Positions 38,247 to 47,170 of a stretch of DNA of 64,000 nt are shown here, in pieces. Position 1 is the stretch's first letter; the number at the start of each line of letters is the position of its first letter. Under the pieces are notes generated by a model. The model did not search any database. It saw only the letters and a program-made list of their open reading frames with translations, and had not been told where the DNA came from. The DNA comes from Psychromicrobium lacuslunae (GTDB taxonomy: Bacteria > Actinomycetota > Actinomycetes > Actinomycetales > Micrococcaceae). Location: positions 3,531,719 to 3,595,718 of the forward strand of contig NZ_CP011005.1 in the NCBI RefSeq assembly GCF_000950575.1. Direction: 5' to 3'. Position numbers and translations under genes: made by a program.

Positions 38247-38260
38247 TGCTTGTCGTCAAG
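38247..38260 (-). promoter_or_regulatory. Shared 14-bp upstream motif (ROK gene copy)
   Basis: This is an exact second copy of CTTGACGACAAGCA (minus strand), with GTTTACTT just upstream of it. It suggests autoregulation and control of the importer by the same ROK protein. Confidence 0.45.
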
Positions 38261-38346
38261 AAGTAAACGCAATAAAGCTACTTGATGCATTTTTAGAAAA
38301 CTTAATTAATGAAACTCTTTGCATGCCCATCCCACCTCATCCTCAT

Positions 38347-38420
38347 CGCTGAGTTCGCGGGTTTTTCTCGGGTTCGCCAGTAATTCCTAGCGAAACCGAG
38401 AGTTTTCAGCGAACTCAGCG
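38347..38420. terminator. Imperfect palindrome between ROK and sugar dehydrogenase genes
   Basis: CGCTGAGTTCGC at 38347 pairs with GCGAACTCAGCG ending at 38420, with inner CTCGG/CCGAG pairing. It probably terminates the dehydrogenase-side transcript region or is a relative of the intergenic palindromes. Confidence 0.55.
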
Positions 38421-38437
38421 GGAAGAGAGGTGGAGGA

Positions 38438-39556
38438 TTAGCGGAGCGCGGTGAGTGGCACGCGCAGAATACGATCATCTTGGGACCTCGGGCTGCCACG
38501 ACCGTCGGTATTGTTGGTCAGCAGCAACAGATTTCCTTGACTGATCAGGGCATCCCGCAAGCGACCGTATTGGCCCTGATAGAGCGGTGTTGAGCTGGCA
38601 GAGTTGCCGTCCGCCGCGAGGTCAATCCGCCACAGCCGCTCGCCCTTGAGCGCGGCCATATACAGGGTCAGGCCGCTCGCTGTCAGGCCGCTCGGACTGG
38701 CTTCCGAAGTTTTCCACTGCAGCGCCGGGTTAATAAAGCGGCTATCCGCGCCCTCACCCTCCACCTCCGGCCAACCGTAGTTGCCACCGGCCTTGATCAG
38801 ATTGAGTTCATCCCAAGTGTTCTGGCCAAATTCTGAAGCCCACAGTCGGCCCTTGGCGTCCCAGGCTAGGCCTTGCACATTGCGATGCCCTGAGCTGTAC
38901 ACCAGGCTGCCCGCTGTCGGATTATCGGCGGGCACGCTGCCATCCGGATTGAGTCTAAGGATCTTGCCATTCAGTGACGCTGGATCCTGGGCATGGGCGG
39001 TTGCGCCCGCATCGCCGGTGCCGACATACAGTTTGCCATCCGGTCCGAACGCGATTCTGCCGCCATTGTGGTTATTGGCCTTGGCCAGTCCGCTGAGCAC
39101 CGGTGTCGGCGGTCCGAGGCTAAAATCGCTTGCCGCGCCGTGCAAGGGGAACTTGACGATCCGATTGTCGGACTCTGCGCTGAAGTAGGCGTAGAGCGAT
39201 TGATCGGCCGGGCGGTAGGCCAGGCCCAGTAAGCCGCCTTCACCGGCGGCCGAGACGCCTGAGACTGTGCCCACCACGCGAAGGCCGCCGCTCTGTAGCA
39301 CTTCCATAATCCGACCGCTGTCGCGCTCGCTCACTAAAATTACTGTGCCGGGGACTTCGACCATGCTCCAAGGAGCACTCAAGCCGGAAATCTGGGTAAG
39401 GGGCGTCACCGAAGTGCTGCCGGAGACCTCAGCCGATGGCTGCGGGTCAATCGGTACTGACGGCACGCAAGCACCAAGTAGCAGCGAGACGATTGCCAGC
39501 GCAATGAGCGTGAACCAGGTCTTCCCGCGCTTTCTCAACTCCTCGCTGCTGGCCAT
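38438..39556 (-). CDS. PQQ-dependent sugar dehydrogenase-like lipoprotein (GSDH family)
   Basis: This 372-residue exported beta-propeller protein has a lipobox (LLLGACVPS). The glucose/sorbosone dehydrogenase motifs follow: GLLGLAYRP, NNHNGGRIAFGPDGKLYVGTGDAG, YSSGHRNVQGLAWD and FGQNTWDELNLI. The family oxidises aldoses with PQQ outside the membrane, though many bacterial members have untested activity. It is followed 5 bp away by the gamma carbonic anhydrase-like gene in the same orientation. Confidence 0.9.
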   Translation of the reverse strand: MASSEELRKRGKTWFTLIALAIVSLLLGACVPSVPIDPQPSAEVSGSTSVTPLTQISGLSAPWSMVEVPGTVILVSERDSGRIMEVLQSGGLRVVGTVSGVSAAGEGGLLGLAYRPADQSLYAYFSAESDNRIVKFPLHGAASDFSLGPPTPVLSGLAKANNHNGGRIAFGPDGKLYVGTGDAGATAHAQDPASLNGKILRLNPDGSVPADNPTAGSLVYSSGHRNVQGLAWDAKGRLWASEFGQNTWDELNLIKAGGNYGWPEVEGEGADSRFINPALQWKTSEASPSGLTASGLTLYMAALKGERLWRIDLAADGNSASSTPLYQGQYGRLRDALISQGNLLLLTNNTDGRGSPRSQDDRILRVPLTALR

Positions 39557-39561
39557 ATCGC

Positions 39562-40080
39562 CTACTCCTGCAGAGCTCGATGACTCTGTGCCAGCACGCG
39601 ATAATGTTCTGCATTGTGCTGGATGCCAGCAAATTCTTGATCGCTGATTTCGCGGCGCACCTTGGCTGGCACGCCGGCCACCAGGGATCGTGGTGGAATG
39701 ACGGTGCCCTCAAGGACCACGGCTCCTCCGGCCACCAGCGAACCTGCGCCGATCACTGCACCGTTCATCACGGTAGCGCCCATCCCGATCAGACAGTCAT
39801 CCTCGACCGTGCAGCCGTGAACCACCGCTCCGTGTCCAACGCTGACCCGGTCGCCAATCGTGGTCGGGAAGCCAGGATCAGCGTGCAGCACCACATTGTC
39901 CTGTAAATTACTGTGCTCGCCCACCGTGATTTGGGCGGTATCGCCTCGCAATACCGCGCCGTAGAAGGCGCTTGAAGCATTCCCTATGACAACCTTGCCG
40001 ATCACTGTGGCGTTGGCTGCAATAAAAGCGTCGGCGGCGATCAGAGGCGTCTCGCCAGCAAAGTCGTAGATAGGGCTCAT
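39562..40080 (-). CDS. Gamma carbonic anhydrase-like protein
   Basis: This 172-residue left-handed beta-helix protein is built of hexapeptide repeats. Metal-ligand histidines are visible in VVLHADPG, VSVGHGAVVHG. The family forms trimers with zinc between subunits. Many bacterial members have weak or no carbonic anhydrase activity, so the name describes fold only. Confidence 0.92.
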   Translation of the reverse strand: MSPIYDFAGETPLIAADAFIAANATVIGKVVIGNASSAFYGAVLRGDTAQITVGEHSNLQDNVVLHADPGFPTTIGDRVSVGHGAVVHGCTVEDDCLIGMGATVMNGAVIGAGSLVAGGAVVLEGTVIPPRSLVAGVPAKVRREISDQEFAGIQHNAEHYRVLAQSHRALQE

Positions 40081-40178
40081 AGAGTTACCGTACCCGAGGG
40101 GGCCGCTGCTCAGTAGTCCCGAGTTATGCCTGGTGGCCGGTAGGGTCTAGTACGATCGTGGGCGGTTTAGCCCTGCGG

Positions 40179-41042
40179 CTAGTCAAAAACGACGGTGCGG
40201 TGACCGTCCATTAACACCCGGTGCTCTGCGTGCCAGCGCACCGCCTGGCTCAGCGTTCGGGCCTCGACGGCGCGCCCCATTTGGGCCAGTCGTTCGGCAC
40301 TGTGCGCGTGGTCTACTCGGATCACTTCCTGCTCAATGATGGGTCCTTCGTCCAGCTCCCCGGTGACGTAATGAGCGGTAGCGCCGATCAGCTTAACGCC
40401 GCGGGCGTGGGCTTGCGCATAGGGCCTGGCACCTTTGAAGGAAGGCAGGAAAGAGTGGTGGATGTTGATGGCGCGACCGCTCAGCTCGCGGCACAGCTGA
40501 TCCGAGAGGATCTGCATATAACGGGCTAGCACCACCAGATCAATGTTTTGCTCGGCGATGATCTCGCGTAATCGAGCCTCCGCCTGTACCTTGTCGCTGA
40601 CCGGTACGTGATAGAAGGGCACGCCGTAAAAGGCGGCCAGTTCTGCGAGCTCGGGATGGTTTGAGACGATTGCTGGCACGACGATCGGCAGTGTTCCGGA
40701 GCGTTGCTGGAATAGCAATTCATTGAGGCAGTGGGCTTCCTTGGAGACCATCACCAAGGTACGCACCGCTGAATCAACCGGGTGCAGTTCCCATTCCATC
40801 GAAAATGTCTCGGCCACCGGCTCAAGAGCCCGCCGCAGCGCGTCGAACCCCGCTGTAGTTAAGACCTCGACCCGCATGAAGAAGCTGCCTGCGTTTCCTG
40901 CTGTTCTGGGGCTGCCGTACTGCTGAGACTCGGTGATATTTCCGCCAGCCTGCACCAGCGCTCCGCTGACCGCATGCACAATACCGGGTCGATCCGGGCA
41001 GGAAAGAGTCAAGGCGAAACTAACCTCGTCAATTGGGTTCAT
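40179..41042 (-). CDS. purU: Formyltetrahydrofolate deformylase PurU
   Basis: This 287-residue enzyme hydrolyses 10-formyl-THF to formate and THF, balancing one-carbon pools. An N-terminal ACT domain (CPDRPGIVHAVSGALVQAGGNI) is followed by a formyltransferase-like catalytic domain with INIHHSFLPSFKGARPY and GATAHYVTGELDEGPII. Its catalytic fold is related to PurN in this window. It lies 9 bp after the monooxygenase gene. Confidence 0.96.
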   Translation of the reverse strand: MNPIDEVSFALTLSCPDRPGIVHAVSGALVQAGGNITESQQYGSPRTAGNAGSFFMRVEVLTTAGFDALRRALEPVAETFSMEWELHPVDSAVRTLVMVSKEAHCLNELLFQQRSGTLPIVVPAIVSNHPELAELAAFYGVPFYHVPVSDKVQAEARLREIIAEQNIDLVVLARYMQILSDQLCRELSGRAINIHHSFLPSFKGARPYAQAHARGVKLIGATAHYVTGELDEGPIIEQEVIRVDHAHSAERLAQMGRAVEARTLSQAVRWHAEHRVLMDGHRTVVFD

Positions 41043-41051
41043 GGCTCCAAT

Positions 41052-42206
41052 CTAATCGAGCCTAACTCCGCTCAGTGCAAAAGTTTCGCCGGGTTCGGCA
41101 AGTGTTTCGAGGCGTTTGAGCGCTGCCAAAGCGGCGGCGCGGCCTGCCCTGGTTGCGCCGAGTGTGGAAGCCGAAGCGCCGTAGCCGACCAGGAAGAGCC
41201 GAGGTTCTTTGGCTACTCGAACGCCGTCCATCACGATGCCGCCACCCGGTTCACGCAGCTTCAAAGGCGCCAGATGGTCCAATGAGGCGCGAAAACCGGT
41301 AGCCCAGAGAATGGTGTCGATCTCTTCGACGCTGCCGTCGCGGAAGGTCACCGAATGCGGCCCGAAGGAGTCAATTGCTCCACGGGACCTCAATACCCCG
41401 GCGTCAATCCCAGCCTGATACATCGGCGTCATGGGCAAACCGGTCACGCCCACCACACTGATCGGCGGCAGCCCAGCCCGGGTCCGCTCGTTGACCGCTC
41501 TCTCCACGTCCCGTCCCCAGTCTGGGTTCTTCTCCAGAGAGCGGAACTCGGGTGGACGACGGGTGGACCACAGGGTTTCCGCACCGGCCTCGTCGAGTTG
41601 CAAGAGGAATTGGGCAGCCGAGGTGCCGCCGCCCACCACCAGCACTCGCTGGCTGGCGAAATCCTCAGCGCTGCGAAAGTCATGGGTATGCAGCTGCCGA
41701 CCAGAGAACTCGGAAGCTCCCGGATAGTACGGCCAGTAGGGCTTGTCCCACGTCCCGGTGCCGCTGATTAGCAAGCGAGTCTGGATCGAGCGAGTTTCCT
41801 GGTTTGGCAGCTCGAACTGCACAGTGAGCGGTCGTCTAACGGGTTCGTCTGGCGATGGGCTCAGCGAAGTGTCGGTGTGTTCCGGGCTATCACTGACCGA
41901 GGTGACTCGGGCGGGTCGAAGCACTTGAAGCTCGTGATGCGCTTCGAATCGTCCGTAATAGTCCGCAACTATTTCGGCGGCCGGGCGGCTGGGGTCCGGC
42001 TCGCCCAGCGGGAAATCTGGCAGGTCGTGAATGCCGTGTGCGGCGCCTAAGGTGAGGCTGGGCCAGCGATGTCGCCAGGCCCCACCGGGGCCCGGATTAG
42101 CATCCAAAACCAGGAAATCCTGCCCTGGAATCAGGCCCCTTCGCTTTAGGTGATAGGCCGCCGCGAGGCCAGCCTGGCCTGCGCCGATCACCACAACTTG
42201 ATACAT
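41052..42206 (-). CDS. FAD-dependent NAD(P)H monooxygenase-like protein
   Basis: This 384-residue flavoprotein has two dinucleotide-binding motifs, VIGAGQAGLAAAYHL at the N-terminus for FAD and VVGGGTSAAQFLLQL in the middle for NADPH, plus ATGFR near the end. The arrangement fits the YUC/CzcO-like flavin monooxygenases. The substrate is unknown, and the putative coupling to purU is only positional. Confidence 0.87.
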   Translation of the reverse strand: MYQVVVIGAGQAGLAAAYHLKRRGLIPGQDFLVLDANPGPGGAWRHRWPSLTLGAAHGIHDLPDFPLGEPDPSRPAAEIVADYYGRFEAHHELQVLRPARVTSVSDSPEHTDTSLSPSPDEPVRRPLTVQFELPNQETRSIQTRLLISGTGTWDKPYWPYYPGASEFSGRQLHTHDFRSAEDFASQRVLVVGGGTSAAQFLLQLDEAGAETLWSTRRPPEFRSLEKNPDWGRDVERAVNERTRAGLPPISVVGVTGLPMTPMYQAGIDAGVLRSRGAIDSFGPHSVTFRDGSVEEIDTILWATGFRASLDHLAPLKLREPGGGIVMDGVRVAKEPRLFLVGYGASASTLGATRAGRAAALAALKRLETLAEPGETFALSGVRLD

Positions 42207-42378
42207 GACAGGCTCAACGCCGTCACCGAGCCTCCAATTCCCCGGCTCTATAGTGGAGCCTTTTAGGAGCCTATCTGGAGGATGTTTCCAGTTTCATTTG
42301 TTTGCCTGGAAAGACCTTAACCGGATTAGCCAGCCAGGCTAACGCGGTTCAAAACATTCCTTTGAAGAAAGGTTCATC

Positions 42379-43125
42379 ATGAAATTAGCTCCCATCGTTA
42401 CCGCAATCGGAGCGGCAGCCGTGCTTTCGGTCACCGGTATTTCGGCCGCGAGCGCGAGCACCCTGGAGTCCGCTCCGGTGGCTAAGGCATCAGTTGTCGC
42501 GCCCCGGATTATCGACGGCAGCATCGCTGACTTCTCCAAGGCTCCCTTTGCCGCCCGCGAGTTCGTCAACGGCAGCTTCAACTGCTCAGCCTCGATCATC
42601 TCAGCGACTTGGGTGCTCACCGCGAAGCACTGCACCGAAGGACATAGTGCCAGCTCAATCACCTTCAAGCTTGGCAGCGCTGATTTGAACGGTGGTACTA
42701 CGGTCAAGGTCAAGCGGGTGGTCGAATGGTCGGAGGGCGATGTTGCCCTCGCCGAGCTGAGCACCGCGTACCAGGGAAGTTACGCGTCCCTGGGCGGTAG
42801 TACCCCGAGCGAAGGCACTGCGGCGAATATCTATGGTTGGGGACGGACCGCTGTTGGCGCGCCGGCCTCGTCGAAGCTGAAGACCGCGAAGGTCAGCATT
42901 GTGGGCACCGATGACCAGGGCTGGTCCGGCCCGTCAATCGTGGAAAAGACTGTTGACGGACAGGCCTATAAGGGCGACTCCGGTGGCCCCCTGGTGGCTA
43001 ACGGCAAGGTTGTCGGCGTCTGCTCCGGAACCAATGACTACAATGCGCCCGACGAAGTGGAATACGCCTCGGTACCGGCCTCGGCCGACTGGATCACCAG
43101 TGTCTCGGGTGTCTCGGTGAGCTAA
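42379..43125 (+). CDS. Secreted trypsin-like serine protease
   Basis: This 248-residue S1-family protease has a Sec signal peptide ending about residue 28 (SAASAS) and a short propeptide before RIIDGS, matching the trypsin activation site. The catalytic triad is visible: His in LTAKHCT, Asp in GDVALAEL, Ser in KGDSGGPLV. A GAAGAAAGG ribosome site precedes the ATG. It is monocistronic with a palindrome downstream. Confidence 0.93.
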   Translation: MKLAPIVTAIGAAAVLSVTGISAASASTLESAPVAKASVVAPRIIDGSIADFSKAPFAAREFVNGSFNCSASIISATWVLTAKHCTEGHSASSITFKLGSADLNGGTTVKVKRVVEWSEGDVALAELSTAYQGSYASLGGSTPSEGTAANIYGWGRTAVGAPASSKLKTAKVSIVGTDDQGWSGPSIVEKTVDGQAYKGDSGGPLVANGKVVGVCSGTNDYNAPDEVEYASVPASADWITSVSGVSVS

Positions 43126-43162
43126 GCGGCCGCAAAGCGGTTAGCAGCAGCTAAAGGTAGCT

Positions 43163-43209
43163 AAAATCGGTGAGATCTCGGCCTTTCCAGCGGGGATCTC
43201 ACCGATTTT
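43163..43209. terminator. Bidirectional terminator after the protease gene
   Basis: AAAATCGGTGAGATC and its exact complement form a hairpin with an A/T-rich base on each side. It overlaps the stop of the convergent monooxygenase gene. Confidence 0.8.
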
Positions 43210-43528
43210 GGTCTTCTCGCTGGCCTCTCAATCCCGCAATGGGGAGCCGATCACCTCGAATCGTTCCCCACTCATCTCGCCGGAGAGCAGGGGCATCGCC
43301 TTTGATCGTGACCTGAACAGAGGGCAACTGTGAGGAAGCCTGATGAGCTTCCTCCGATTCCCAGAGTTCAGAGACGAATACCTGGTCCGGGAAGTCCGGA
43401 TTGATTCCCACCTCATACAACAGGCAACCCGGCAGCGGATCACCAGTGTCGGAGCGAACCAGGATTGCTACCACTTCATCGCGTCGCCCGGGTTGAGTGC
43501 CTAACTTGCCAAAGTATGCGAAGGTCAT
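43199..43528 (-). pseudogene. Antibiotic biosynthesis monooxygenase (ABM) domain protein, apparent frameshift
   Basis: The open frame gives 109 residues starting MTFAYFGKLG, an ABM-fold quinol/heme-type monooxygenase with CLLYEVGINPD and VFVSELWESEEAHQAS. After VQVTIK the family-like ending AMPLLSGEMSGERF...PLRD lies in another frame, which stops at 43228. One extra G near 43306 therefore appears to have shifted the C-terminus. It could be a real mutation or a base-call error; the first 80 residues are unaffected. Confidence 0.7.
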
Positions 43529-43597
43529 GCTCCGAGCGTAAGACCGAGGAAAGACAAAATGCCGATGCTGACTCCGCGCTGAGCGTGAGCTAAACTG

Positions 43598-43697
43598 GCC
43601 AAGTCGCAACTGGCGTAAGGTGGTTCACCACCGGGGAGCGGCCGAGTCAACAGCGACTCATACGCAGACCATGGATCGAACGCCTGGGACCGAGGTC
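43598..43697 (+). ncRNA. ZTP (pfl) riboswitch upstream of glyA-folD
   Basis: The leader has the ZTP riboswitch layout: CAACTGGCG, a short hairpin GGTGG/CCACC followed by GGGGAGCGG, a variable linker, then CGCCTGGGACCG about 50 nt later forming the pseudoknot half. These riboswitches sense ZTP/ZMP, which accumulates when 10-formyl-THF is short, and typically control glyA and folD, the two genes downstream. Confidence 0.8.
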
Positions 43698-43771
43698 ATA
43701 TCTGCCGGTACAGTCACTAATAAGTACTGGTAGCTACGACCCATAGAACCTTCTTCCGCTCAGGAGTCACC

Positions 43772-45049
43772 ATGTCGAACGATCCCTCGAATACTTCTTT
43801 GGCCGAGCTAGACCCGGAAATCGCCCAAGTCCTGCAAGACGAACTGGGGCGACAACGCAACACCCTGGAAATGATCGCTTCCGAAAACTTCGCCCCCCGC
43901 GCGGTGCTGGAAGCTCAAGGTTCGGTGCTGACCAATAAATACGCCGAAGGCTACCCCGGACGGCGCTACTATGGCGGTTGCGAATACGTTGATATCGCCG
44001 AAAACCTGGCCATTGATCGGGTCAAGACGCTCTTTGGCGCCGAATACGCCAATGTGCAACCGCACTCAGGTGCACAGGCGAACGCTGCGGCGCTTGCCGC
44101 GATGATCAACCCGGGCGATAAGATCCTCGGCCTCTCGTTGGCGCACGGCGGCCACCTAACCCACGGCATGAAGTTGAATTTCTCCGGCAAGCTCTACGAG
44201 GTAGCTGCTTACCAAGTTGAGGAAGATACCTTCCGGATCGATATGGATAAGCTGCGGGAGCAGGCTAAGGCGGAAAAGCCGCAGGTCATTATCGCCGGCT
44301 GGTCTGCTTACCCTCGACACCTTGACTTTGCCGCCTTCCGCTCCATCGCCGACGAGGTCGGAGCCTTGCTCTGGACCGATATGGCGCACTTCGCTGGATT
44401 GGTCGCGGCCGGTTTGCACCCCTCGCCGGTGCCACATTCCGACGTCGTCACTTCCACCGTGCACAAAACGCTGGCTGGTCCGCGCTCGGGAGTGATCCTG
44501 GCTAAGCAGGAGTGGGCTAAGAAGCTCAACTCGGCGGTTTTCCCGGGCCAACAAGGCGGCCCGCTGATGCATGTGATCGCAGCGAAAGCGGTAGCCTTCA
44601 AGGTCGCTGGCTCGGACGAGTTCAAGGAACGTCAGGAGCGGGTGCTGGAAGGTGCCCGGATTTTGGCCGATCGGCTCAATCAGCCCGACGTCGCTGCAGC
44701 CGGTGTCTCGGTGCTCACCGGCGGTACTGACGTCCATCTGGTGCTGGTCGATCTGCGAAACTCGGACCTCGACGGCCAACAAGCCGAGGACCTGCTGCAT
44801 AGCGTTGGGATTACGGTCAACCGAAACGCGGTGCCTTTCGATCCGCGGCCACCGATGGTCACCTCGGGGTTGCGGATCGGCACCCCAGCGCTGGCCACCA
44901 GAGGGTTCGGCGCGGCCGAATTCACCGAGGTGGCCGAGATCATCGCCACCGCGCTGAAGGCAGGGGCCGCTGTCGACGCGGAGGCGCTTAAAGCCCGGGT
45001 GCATAAGCTTGCCGAAGATTTCCCGCTCTACCCAGGAATTGAGGGCTAG
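43772..45049 (+). CDS. glyA: Serine hydroxymethyltransferase
   Basis: This 425-residue PLP enzyme interconverts serine and glycine and charges THF. The lysine motif [16 protein letters not shown] carries the PLP-binding Lys, and [16 protein letters not shown] and [15 protein letters not shown] are SHMT signatures. It sits 75 bp after the ZTP riboswitch and 1 bp before folD, so both respond to one-carbon shortage. Confidence 0.98.
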   Translation: MSNDPSNTSLAELDPEIAQVLQDELGRQRNTLEMIASENFAPRAVLEAQGSVLTNKYAEGYPGRRYYGGCEYVDIAENLAIDRVKTLFGAEYANVQPHSGAQANAAALAAMINPGDKILGLSLAHGGHLTHGMKLNFSGKLYEVAAYQVEEDTFRIDMDKLREQAKAEKPQVIIAGWSAYPRHLDFAAFRSIADEVGALLWTDMAHFAGLVAAGLHPSPVPHSDVVTSTVHKTLAGPRSGVILAKQEWAKKLNSAVFPGQQGGPLMHVIAAKAVAFKVAGSDEFKERQERVLEGARILADRLNQPDVAAAGVSVLTGGTDVHLVLVDLRNSDLDGQQAEDLLHSVGITVNRNAVPFDPRPPMVTSGLRIGTPALATRGFGAAEFTEVAEIIATALKAGAAVDAEALKARVHKLAEDFPLYPGIEG

Positions 45050-45050
45050 C

Positions 45051-45938
45051 ATGACGGCGCAAATTTTAGACGGCGAAAAGGCCGCCACAGAGGTCAAATC
45101 TGAGCTGGTAGAACGTATCGCGGCGCTGAAGCGGCGCGGCATCACGCCTGGACTGGCAACCGTTCTAGTTGGCGAAGATCCGCCCAGCCACGCTTATGTT
45201 CGGATGAAGCACCGCGACGCCGCTGCCCTCGGCCTGGCTTCAGTCGAGCGGCAGCTACCAGCAGAAACCAGCCAGGAAGAACTGGACGCGGTGATTGACG
45301 AGCTCAATGCCAATCCAGAGGTGCACGGCATTTTGGTGCAGATTCCGTTGCCCAAGCATTTGGATGAGCAGGCCGTGCTGGAGCGGATCGACCCGGCCAA
45401 GGACGCCGATGGGCTGCATCCGGTGAATCTGGGCCGCCTGGTACTGAACGTCAATGGCCCGATTGACACCCCGCTGCCGTGCACCCCGGTCGGCGCCATC
45501 GAGTTGATGCTGCGCAACGATATCGACCTAAAGGGTAAGCACGTCGTGGTGCTGGGCCGTGGCATCACCGTCGGCCGGGCGCTCGGGCTGTTGCTGACTC
45601 GTCGGGCTATCAACGCTACCGTCACCTTGACCCACACCGGAACCGTTGACCTGCCGAGCCACTTGCGTCAAGCCGATGTGGTGATCTCCGCGGTTGGAGT
45701 GCCGCATTTGGTGAAAGCCGCTGACCTGAAACCCGGGGCCGTGGTGCTCGATGTCGGCGTCTCCCGCGAAATCAACGAGGAGACAGGTAAGCCGAAGCTG
45801 CTCGGCGATATTGACCCGGCCGCCGCCGAGGTTGCTTCGTGGATCTCGCCAAACCCCGGTGGGGTAGGCCCGATGACGCGGGCGATGCTGATGAGCAATG
45901 TAGTGGCCGCCGCTGAGCGGCAAAACCCTCCGCGCTGA
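45051..45938 (+). CDS. folD: Methylenetetrahydrofolate dehydrogenase/cyclohydrolase FolD
   Basis: This 295-residue bifunctional enzyme converts 5,10-methylene-THF to 10-formyl-THF. It has [13 protein letters not shown] (catalytic Lys), [19 protein letters not shown] and [13 protein letters not shown]. The latter reads GRGITVG where most relatives have GRSxxVG, a variant common in actinobacteria. The ATG at 45051 directly follows the glyA stop. A hairpin follows at 45955. Confidence 0.97.
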   Translation: MTAQILDGEKAATEVKSELVERIAALKRRGITPGLATVLVGEDPPSHAYVRMKHRDAAALGLASVERQLPAETSQEELDAVIDELNANPEVHGILVQIPLPKHLDEQAVLERIDPAKDADGLHPVNLGRLVLNVNGPIDTPLPCTPVGAIELMLRNDIDLKGKHVVVLGRGITVGRALGLLLTRRAINATVTLTHTGTVDLPSHLRQADVVISAVGVPHLVKAADLKPGAVVLDVGVSREINEETGKPKLLGDIDPAAAEVASWISPNPGGVGPMTRAMLMSNVVAAAERQNPPR

Positions 45939-45954
45939 TAACAGTCAAGAAATC

Positions 45955-45990
45955 TGCTACCGGGTACTCCCCTCGGAGTATCCGGTAGCA
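45955..45990. terminator. Hairpin between folD and the sensor kinase gene
   Basis: TGCTACCGGGTACTCC pairs with GGAGTATCCGGTAGCA. It may terminate folD. Its loop-proximal part TACTCC-N4-GGAGTA also resembles an operator and is echoed at 47869-47888 after the response regulator gene. Confidence 0.6.
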
Positions 45991-46048
45991 GGAGCATTGC
46001 TGCTGACGGAGGCTGACGGCGGTGGCTTGCCGGGACTAGGCTCGAAAG

Positions 46049-47155
46049 GTGAGAACCAGGCGGCCCTATTTGCGCACAGCGGCAATTGTCGTGGTGCTGT
46101 TGCTCCTCGGCCTGGTAGGCACTAGGTTCGCCAGCAGATTCCAGGTCACCAGTACACCGCTCGACACCTGGGCCTATATCTGTCTCATTGCCGGCCCGCT
46201 GACGCTATTTTTGCGCCACCGCTTTCCGGCGGTGATGGTGGTGCTCTCAATGGGTTTCAGCGGCTGGTACTTATTCGCCGGCTATCCGGCCGGTCCACAA
46301 CCACTTTCTTTTGCCGTCGCGATTATTTTTGCGCTGATTGCCGGGCAGCAGGTAGTCACTTGGCTATGTATTGGGCTCAGCGTGCTCGGCGTGGTGCTTT
46401 ACAACGCCCTGATGGGCGGCGATACCTGGCCGATCAAAACAGCAGCGCTGAGTGCCTGGCTGCTCATCCTCGGACTGGTGGGGACCGGTATCAAGGCCAG
46501 AATTGAGCGAACTACCCTGCTTCGCCACCGGCGCCAAGAGCAGGCCGAGGCCGCCCGAAGCGCAGAACGGCTGGCTCTGGCCAGGGATATTCACGATGTG
46601 GTGGCGCACTCACTCTCCAGCATCAATGTGCGGGCATCGGTGGCGCTGCACCTAGCCGAAAAGGACCCGGCTCAGATGCAAGCTGCTCTGCAAGCAATCA
46701 AGAGCAGTAGCAAGGAGGCGCTGACCGAGGTGCGCGAGCTGCTCGGGGTGCTCCGGCAGGATACCCCGCTGAGCCCGGTGAGTCCGCTTTCGCGGCTACC
46801 CAAATTGATCGAAGAGGCGCAGGCCAGCGGCTTGCGAGTTGAGCAGCACCTTAACCTGGCGCATCCGTTGGCCGCCGAACAGGAGGCAGTGGTTTATCGG
46901 CTGGTTCAGGAGGCCTTGACTAATGTCGTTCGGCACGCCGCGGCCAGCCGCGCGCGCATCACGGTGAGCAGCGCGGAAGCTGAACTCAGCGTGCAGATTG
47001 ACGACGACGGCATCGGCCTAGTCGACAGCATTCCGGGTAATGGGATAGCAGGAATGCGCGAAAGGGTGGCGTCGCTGGCGGGGGAGCTGGAATTCGTCGA
47101 GAGGCACCCCGGGCTTTCGGTGCGTGCTCGGATTCCGCTTCAGAGCGCCCGATGA
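46049..47155 (+). CDS. Two-component sensor histidine kinase (LiaS/NarX-like, HisKA_3)
   Basis: This 368-residue kinase has five to six N-terminal helices (residues about 8-150) and no large extracellular domain. The dimerisation helix is LARDIHDVVAHSLSSI with the phosphoacceptor His, and the ATPase domain has the N-box VQEALTNVVRHA and G-box DDDGIGL. The topology fits intramembrane-sensing actinobacterial kinases. It starts GTG and lies 15 bp before its response regulator. The signal is unknown. Confidence 0.94.
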   Translation: MRTRRPYLRTAAIVVVLLLLGLVGTRFASRFQVTSTPLDTWAYICLIAGPLTLFLRHRFPAVMVVLSMGFSGWYLFAGYPAGPQPLSFAVAIIFALIAGQQVVTWLCIGLSVLGVVLYNALMGGDTWPIKTAALSAWLLILGLVGTGIKARIERTTLLRHRRQEQAEAARSAERLALARDIHDVVAHSLSSINVRASVALHLAEKDPAQMQAALQAIKSSSKEALTEVRELLGVLRQDTPLSPVSPLSRLPKLIEEAQASGLRVEQHLNLAHPLAAEQEAVVYRLVQEALTNVVRHAAASRARITVSSAEAELSVQIDDDGIGLVDSIPGNGIAGMRERVASLAGELEFVERHPGLSVRARIPLQSAR

Positions 47156-47170
47156 GCCAAGAGGAAGCTA

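Noticed and set aside
44156..45145. 329-codon open frame antisense to glyA
   Set aside because: The sense strand is unambiguous glyA/folD. The antisense product is low-complexity and has no recognisable domain.
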